A program made the position numbers and the translations under genes. From an uncultured Chloroflexota bacterium (GTDB taxonomy: Bacteria > Chloroflexota > Chloroflexia > Thermomicrobiales > UBA6265), in NCBI GenBank assembly GCA_937901745.1, contig CALGSZ010000100.1:1-13165 (forward strand): a DNA stretch of 13,165 bases. Direction: 5' to 3'. Each line of letters starts with the position of its first letter. Within the stretch, counting starts at the first letter, position 1. The notes beneath the pieces are model-generated. The model ran no database searches and was not told the origin of the DNA. It worked only from the letters and a program-made list of their open reading frames with translations. Of the stretch, positions 8,914-13,165 are shown one piece after another.

Positions 8914-9183
8914 ATGTCCGAGTCCGTGACCTTCGATCTCGCCGGCCAGGCCGACTACCCCAGCCCGAACATCCGCGCGATACTCGCTCACCTCTGCGAA
9001 GGGACCTGCCACACCTTCGGCTCCGTCGTCGAGTGGTGCGAGACTCGCGGTGACTGCACCTACGCGGTCATTTGCCCCTCGTGCAGAGCTCAGTTCGTCG
9101 TCGACGAGGACGAGCTCGCTGACCTCCGCCGGTGGACCGAGCGCAGCGGCAGTGTCCTCTCCTGCGGCGTGCGGTGGGACTGA
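8914..9183 (+). CDS. small cysteine-rich protein of unknown function
   Basis: An 89-residue acidic protein (many Asp and Glu) with seven cysteines at 28, 32, 42, 48, 54, 57 and 84. The central ICPSC (CxxC at 54-57), followed by an FVVDEDEL strand-like segment, looks like a zinc-ribbon half; a CxxxC at 28-32 could supply the other ligands. There is no signal peptide or membrane segment, so it is probably cytosolic. The start is well supported: GGGAGGT lies at 8902-8908, five bases before the ATG, and a promoter lies further upstream. I do not recognise the family. Metal binding is inference from cysteine spacing; a redox-active CxxC is the alternative. Confidence 0.75.
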   Translation: MSESVTFDLAGQADYPSPNIRAILAHLCEGTCHTFGSVVEWCETRGDCTYAVICPSCRAQFVVDEDELADLRRWTERSGSVLSCGVRWD

Positions 9184-9268
9184 GCGGGCACGACCGCCGG
9201 CGCGCGGACCGTCCCAACCTGACTCGCTGAACACTCGCTAGACCATTCAACCGTGGCGCTTCTCGCGC

Positions 9269-9289
9269 CCGGGCTGCTGGGCTGCCCGG
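9269..9289 (+). other. hairpin in the 9184-9422 gap
   Basis: CCGGGC (9269-9274) pairs with GCCCGG (9284-9289) across a nine-base loop, 85 bases after the preceding stop. There is no T-run, so it is at best a weak terminator. The gap also has CTTAAT at 9361-9366, a possible -10 for the next gene without a good -35; nothing else is recognisable. Confidence 0.25.
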
Positions 9290-9422
9290 CTCCGGCCGAG
9301 TTCGGTCCCGCACCTAGCCTCGTGCGCGTCGTCTTCGGGAGTCTTGTCGAGCGCGGTAGCCTTAATGCAGAGAATTGGAGCGCCGACGGCTCACCTTGGC
9401 GCGATGAAAGGATCTGCATGCG

Positions 9423-10463
9423 ATGGAAGCCTTAGTTCTCGATCCGACCCGACTCCCGCGACCGGAACAGCTTATTGGAGCCGTCATCGTCGAAGAGGTC
9501 AACGCGAATGGGCGCCGCGTCTTCCACAAAGGGCACCGCCTGACCGCCGAGGACCTGCAGATTCTGCAGACAGTCGACCGGCCCGTGCACGCGGTGCGGC
9601 TCGCTCCGACCGACGTACACGAGGATGAGGCTTCGCTGCGGCTCGCGCGTGCCATTGCCGGCCCGGGCCTCGATCAGAAGGGGCCGCGCCAGAGCCGGAT
9701 CAATCTCATCGCCGCTCACAAGGGATTGCTGCGGATCGACGCGGCGACGCTCCACCGCCTGAACTGCCTGCCCGGCGTCGCCATCTTCACCCTGCTCGAC
9801 CGGCTCTCGGTCCTGCCAGGGACGGTAGTCGCGGGCGTGAAGATCGCTCCCGTCGCCATCGACCGGACGATCATCGAGGAGGCCGAGGCGATCGCGGCGG
9901 CGGCCGGCCCGGTCATCCAGGTGAAAGCGTTTCGCCCGCTCAAGGTCGGCGTCATCTCCACCGAAGGGCTAGAGGGCCGAGTGCGCGATCGCTTCCGCGA
10001 GACAGTGACGCGCAAGATCGGCTGGTACGGCGGCACCGTCCTCGGTTTCGCCGACCTGCCGAACGATGCGTCACAGGTCGCGGAGGCCATCGAGCGGTTC
10101 ATCGCCGAGGGCGCCGACTTGATCCTGACCGGCGGCGGCAACACCATAGATCCGCTCGACGCGGCCCTGCAGGCGCTGCCGCGCATCGGCGCGGAGATCG
10201 TCTCGTTCGGCGTCGCATCGCACCCGGGAAGCATGCTCTGGCTGGCGTACCGGGGGGATGTGCCGATCTTCAACCTCGCCTCCTGCTCCATGTACTCGAA
10301 GTCCACCTCCGCCGACTTGATCCTGCCCTGGATCATGGCCGGCGAGCGCGTGACGACGGAGGACATCGCGAGCATCGGGCACGGTGGACTACTCGAGCGG
10401 GGGATGGACTTCCGCTTCCCGCCGTACGACGCGGAGCAAGCGCCTCAAGACGAGGGCGAATGA
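9423..10463 (+). CDS. molybdopterin-binding (MoCF/MogA-like fold) domain protein
   Basis: A 346-residue cytosolic protein. Its C-terminal half (about 174-320) has the MoaB/Mog/MoeA-type molybdopterin-binding fold: strand KVGVIST at 174-180, the ILTGGGNTIDPLDA loop around 234-247, then a segment ending in SHPGSMLW, and a family-typical ending with LILPWIMAGE and GHGG at 319-322. It matches stand-alone molybdopterin-binding proteins of about 340 residues rather than full MoeA or CinA. In the wider fold family such domains bind molybdopterin during cofactor maturation; the role of this subfamily is not established. The N-terminal 170 residues are not assignable by eye. The ATG has GAAAGGAT ending nine bases upstream. 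No other molybdenum-cofactor or molybdoenzyme gene is in the window, so context gives no substrate. Confidence 0.85.
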   Translation: MEALVLDPTRLPRPEQLIGAVIVEEVNANGRRVFHKGHRLTAEDLQILQTVDRPVHAVRLAPTDVHEDEASLRLARAIAGPGLDQKGPRQSRINLIAAHKGLLRIDAATLHRLNCLPGVAIFTLLDRLSVLPGTVVAGVKIAPVAIDRTIIEEAEAIAAAAGPVIQVKAFRPLKVGVISTEGLEGRVRDRFRETVTRKIGWYGGTVLGFADLPNDASQVAEAIERFIAEGADLILTGGGNTIDPLDAALQALPRIGAEIVSFGVASHPGSMLWLAYRGDVPIFNLASCSMYSKSTSADLILPWIMAGERVTTEDIASIGHGGLLERGMDFRFPPYDAEQAPQDEGE

Positions 10464-10508
10464 TCGAAGTCGTAAAAAGTCGGGCGCACGGGAGGGGACA
10501 GATACGTA

Positions 10509-10694
10509 ATCTTGCCGATGTCAAACAGGCGGCCGGGGTGCAAGATAGGAATCAGTCCACGAGCAGCGCTGCCGACGGCGCACCCGTGGACAGGTGTCCC
10601 CCATCCCCCGGCTGCGGGCGCCAGCCAGACCCGCAGCGATCCCCCAACCGCGGGTGCCCCGGTCCAAGTTACTCGGGCACCCGCTCTCCTTTTG
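10509..10694 (+). ncRNA. candidate structured RNA of four tandem hairpins
   Basis: Four successive perfect stems lie in the gap after the molybdopterin-binding gene: ATCTTGC/GCAAGAT (10509-10515 with 10540-10546); GTCCACG/CGTGGAC (10555-10561 with 10585-10591), topped by a second 6-bp stem (10566-10571 with 10576-10581, one wobble) with a CCGA loop; GCTGCGGG/CCCGCAGC (10611-10618 with 10630-10637); and the terminator stem. ATCCCCC occurs before the third and before the fourth hairpin. No RNase P, tmRNA, SRP or common riboswitch signature is visible. It could be an independent small RNA or the structured 3' end of the upstream mRNA. No clear promoter is seen. Confidence 0.4.
10650..10693 (+). 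terminator. intrinsic terminator
   Basis: GCGGGTGCCC (10650-10659) pairs perfectly over 10 bp with GGGCACCCGC (10675-10684) around a 15-base loop, followed by TCTCC and a TTTT run. This is a good rho-independent terminator for the molybdopterin-binding gene or for the candidate RNA. Confidence 0.75.
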
Positions 10695-10842
10695 CCCCAG
10701 ATGCACGTGTCGGCTCTTGGCCACGCTCCATCAGCCAATGTTCCTTTGCCGCTCACGCCCACGAGAGGGTACCGTAGGGAGCAACAATCGGGAGGTCCGC
10801 GAGATCTTTCGCACCGGGCGGCGCTGGCGTAGTCTGACGCAA

Positions 10843-10856
10843 CGCCCCGCGGGGCG
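10843..10856 (+). promoter_or_regulatory. 14-base perfect palindrome upstream of the exported protein
   Basis: CGCCCCGCGGGGCG is its own reverse complement and lies 18 bases before the GGGAGGG ribosome-binding site of the next gene. It could be an operator or a GC-rich stem affecting translation. The remainder of 10695-10891 has no recognisable gene; a promoter must lie here but no hexamer pair is convincing (TAGTCT at 10830-10835 is a poor -10). Confidence 0.3.
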
Positions 10857-10891
10857 CGCGGCGCTTCACCAGATGGGAGGGCACGATCGGC

Positions 10892-13114
10892 ATGCAGCGG
10901 CACGGCAGGCTCGGTCTGGTCATTGCCTTGGGGCTCATCTTCGCTCTCGTGGCAGCCGGGAGCGGTTCGCCCCTCGCAGCGCAAGAGGACGCCACACCGG
11001 TCCCTGAAGCTGAAACGGGGGGAACGCCGGCGGCGAGTCCAGTCGCGACGGTTCCCAGCGACGCCGCTCCCGTTTTCGCCGCCGACCGCTGGCGAATCAC
11101 CGTCGTCGCCGCCAAGCGAGGGGCGGCCATTCCCGAGGTGCGATTGACGGAGAACGAGGATCGTGACTGGATCGTCGTCATTGCCGACGTGACGAACTGG
11201 AGCGAACAGGACGCCACGCTGCGGCCGCGAGACTTCGGCATTCGCTTGGTCGGCTCCGAGGACGCGCGCGGCTTCGCCAGCCGCACGACCGAGCGCACCG
11301 CGGAACGGCTCGACCTGGAGCCACGTAACGTGGATGACGGCGTCCGCATCCGGCGCGGCAGGACGACACGAATCGCGCTGGTCTTCCAGATCGAGCGAGA
11401 CGGCGCCGCGCCGGCGCTTGCCCTCGATGGCGCGGCGCTTCCGCTGGACGGCGCGCTGGCAGCGAACGTCGACCTCGAATCGCTCCCGCCGGTGACCGAG
11501 CCGCCCGAGCTCGAAACCGCGCGGGTTCGCCGCGTGCGAGACGGCATGACGCTGGATATCACGGGCTCGGTCAATCGTGTCCGGCTGACCGCGCTCGACC
11601 CGCCGCTGCCCGAAGAATGCTATGGAGGTCAATCGACGGCTCGGCTGGAAAGGCTTGCCGGCAGCGAAGTGCTCCTCGAGCCAGTGAGTGACGGCTTCGC
11701 CTACGTTTGGGCCGTGCAGGGCGGCAGACGCATCCTCCTCAACCAGCGCCTCGTCGCCGACGGCTACGCCGCGCTCCAGCCCAACCCGAGCGGACCGTAC
11801 GCCGCCTGGCTCGCCGACAGCCAGCAGCAAGCGCAGTTCCGGCTGGCGGGCCTCTGGGGGGCCTGCACCGGGCCGCACGGCGTCGCGCGCACGACGAAGC
11901 CGGAGCGCTCGATCCTCACCATCCGCACTAACGGCGCCGACCGCGAGTACACCGTCTACACCCCGTACGAGCCGGTCCTCGTCTCGACGCCGGACGGTGG
12001 GGCCTGGGCATTTTTCACCGCGTCGGCTGAGGATGGCCCGACCGGTGGCAACAACCGCGTCTATGCCGCGCGGTTCGATCCGGCGGTCGGCGAGTGGTCT
12101 CCCGCCGAGCCACTCCCCGGCGGGGAAATCACCTTCGGCCCATCGGCCGTCGTCGACAGCCGGGGCTATGTCCACGTCGTCTATTCCGTCCGCGACGAAG
12201 CCGATCAAACCTCCTTCAGCACCCTCGTCTATGTCCGTGAGGATGACGACGGGGGTTGGACCGAGCCGATGCCCGTCTCGCCGTACCCAGAGGCCGGGCA
12301 TCAGATTCAGGGCGCGCTAGCGATCGGCGCCGACGACACCCTCTATGTCGCTTGGCAAGACCAGCGGCTATTCAGCCCGGAGGCACGCACGGCCTCGGCA
12401 GCGAACGCGGACATCCTGCTCAGCGAAAAGAAGCCGAATGACGACGAGTGGTCCATCCCGTATCTCGTCAATCCCCACCTGCCGACCGCGGCCGCGCTCT
12501 CGCCCAGAATCGTCGTCGACGGCGATCGCATCGTCGTCGTCTGGTCGGTCTACACGGCAGAGCTCGGCATCGAGTTCGGCGCCGCGCACATCGACTGGGC
12601 GACGCGGCCCGTAGACGACCCCGACGCCTGGTCCACTCCGGAACCGCTGGTGTTCGGGCGCGGCGACCGATTCGGCGGCCGCTACGTCGATCTCGCGGCG
12701 GATCCACATGGTGGCGTCGTCCTGGTCTTCGCCCGCCAGGCGAACGACACCTTCCTCTTCCTGCGCCGCCTGCCGCCGGGCTCCAACGAGTGGGGCGGCG
12801 ACGTGCTCCTGACGTTCGGGGAGAAGGGGACGTATCCATCGGTCACCGTCAGCAAAGACGGCAACGTCTACGCCTCGTACAACGTCGGCGTCGGCGCGGT
12901 CGTGGATGTCGGCGCGGTCGCGATCCCCTTCCGATCCATCGCGCCGGGCGCCGAAGTCGTGCTGACGCAAGACGATCCGGACACGCAGGGCCTGGCGGTG
13001 ATCACGACGGACGTGACGGGCAAGCCCTGGCTGATCTACGCGAGTGAAGTCCCGGGCGAGCTCCCCGACAAGATCCACGTGCTCCGAAACGCGGAGATTC
13101 CGACCGAGAGCTAA
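10892..13114 (+). CDS. exported DUF4352-like, SNase-like and beta-propeller protein
   Basis: A 740-residue exported protein. The signal peptide has a basic start (RHGR), a hydrophobic core at 7-22 and a probable cleavage after LAA at 28-30; a Thr/Pro/Ala/Glu-rich linker runs to about 60. Residues about 65-200 resemble DUF4352-type beta-sandwiches (WIVVIADVTN then DFGIRL). Residues about 209-330 follow the staphylococcal nuclease pattern: VRDGMTL at 215-221, VRL with Arg231, Asp236, then LVADGYAAL and GLWGAC. Of the nuclease residues, Arg35 and Asp40 equivalents remain, but Asp21 is Met219, Glu43 is Leu239, and the YGR carrying Arg87 is missing, so catalysis is unlikely. About 345-735 is a repeated beta-strand region with units such as DDTLYVAWQDQR, resembling a sialidase or BNR-like beta-propeller. 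GGGAGGG lies ten bases before the ATG. It is probably extracellular and ligand-binding; the target is unknown. Confidence 0.85.
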   Translation: MQRHGRLGLVIALGLIFALVAAGSGSPLAAQEDATPVPEAETGGTPAASPVATVPSDAAPVFAADRWRITVVAAKRGAAIPEVRLTENEDRDWIVVIADVTNWSEQDATLRPRDFGIRLVGSEDARGFASRTTERTAERLDLEPRNVDDGVRIRRGRTTRIALVFQIERDGAAPALALDGAALPLDGALAANVDLESLPPVTEPPELETARVRRVRDGMTLDITGSVNRVRLTALDPPLPEECYGGQSTARLERLAGSEVLLEPVSDGFAYVWAVQGGRRILLNQRLVADGYAALQPNPSGPYAAWLADSQQQAQFRLAGLWGACTGPHGVARTTKPERSILTIRTNGADREYTVYTPYEPVLVSTPDGGAWAFFTASAEDGPTGGNNRVYAARFDPAVGEWSPAEPLPGGEITFGPSAVVDSRGYVHVVYSVRDEADQTSFSTLVYVREDDDGGWTEPMPVSPYPEAGHQIQGALAIGADDTLYVAWQDQRLFSPEARTASAANADILLSEKKPNDDEWSIPYLVNPHLPTAAALSPRIVVDGDRIVVVWSVYTAELGIEFGAAHIDWATRPVDDPDAWSTPEPLVFGRGDRFGGRYVDLAADPHGGVVLVFARQANDTFLFLRRLPPGSNEWGGDVLLTFGEKGTYPSVTVSKDGNVYASYNVGVGAVVDVGAVAIPFRSIAPGAEVVLTQDDPDTQGLAVITTDVTGKPWLIYASEVPGELPDKIHVLRNAEIPTES

Positions 13115-13115
13115 T

Positions 13116-13146
13116 GGCGCGGGGAGTGTTCGTCTCCCCCCGCGCC
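13116..13146 (+). terminator. hairpin after the exported-protein gene
   Basis: GGCGCGGGGAG (13116-13126) pairs with CTCCCC (13134-13139) and GCGCC (13142-13146), leaving a two-C bulge, around a seven-base loop. It begins one base after the stop codon. No T-run follows, so it is a terminator of the U-less type or an mRNA 3'-end stabilising stem. Confidence 0.5.
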
Positions 13147-13165
13147 AACAGATTGCGAGGCTGCC

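Noticed and set aside
8838..9053. 71-codon plus-strand frame overlapping the start of the 89-residue gene
   Set aside because: It overlaps in another frame, is Arg/Gly-rich, starts upstream of the promoter's -10 element, and has no ribosome-binding site.
10768..10800. T-box-like GGGTACCG stretch
   Set aside because: It lacks the GGAACCGCG antiterminator core, the stem I motifs and a downstream terminator; the next gene is not an aminoacyl-tRNA synthetase or amino-acid gene.
10464..10891. RNase P, tmRNA or SRP RNA in the 428-base gap
   Set aside because: None of the conserved core sequences of these RNAs appears on either strand.
10445..12301. 618-codon minus-strand open frame
   Set aside because: It runs antisense to the exported-protein gene and across the hairpin region, with Arg/Gly-rich composition and no recognisable domain; the plus-strand gene has a signal peptide and a ribosome-binding site.

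Overview
This is a high-GC window of mostly plus-strand genes. The tig-clpP-clpX order, the codon bias, a CHAT/TPR signalling-type protein and a secreted beta-propeller protein suggest a Chloroflexota bacterium, possibly of the Thermomicrobia. That assignment is inference from gene order and protein style; no rRNA or tRNA gene is present to confirm it.

Positions 1-3950 hold a classic protein quality-control block: trigger factor (tig), the ClpP protease subunit and the ClpX unfoldase, all on the plus strand. Trigger factor folds nascent chains at the ribosome. ClpX recognises and unfolds substrates and feeds them into the ClpP chamber. There are candidate -10 elements before tig and clpP, and the block ends in a strong nested hairpin (3903-3944).

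Positions 3951-8856 are accessory. A small minus-strand antitoxin-like gene (4009-4245) lies downstream of the Clp terminator, and its N-terminus may be frameshifted. It is followed by a 1424-residue plus-strand protein with a degenerate CHAT (caspase-like) domain, three membrane segments, a TolB/FlgO-like module and a long TPR superhelix. The reading frame of this large gene stays open back to 4024, but that extension lies over the minus-strand gene and is probably not translated.

Positions 8857-13165 hold three more plus-strand genes: an 89-residue cysteine-rich protein, a 346-residue molybdopterin-binding-domain protein, and a 740-residue exported protein with a DUF4352-like domain, a degenerate staphylococcal-nuclease-like domain and a beta-propeller. 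Between the last two genes is a 428-base gap whose first part folds into four successive hairpins, the last being a U-tract terminator. This is the best candidate in the window for an undescribed structured RNA.

Two unrelated proteins in the window (CHAT and SNase-like) keep the fold signature of an enzyme but appear to have lost its catalytic residues, so both are probably binding or scaffold modules.
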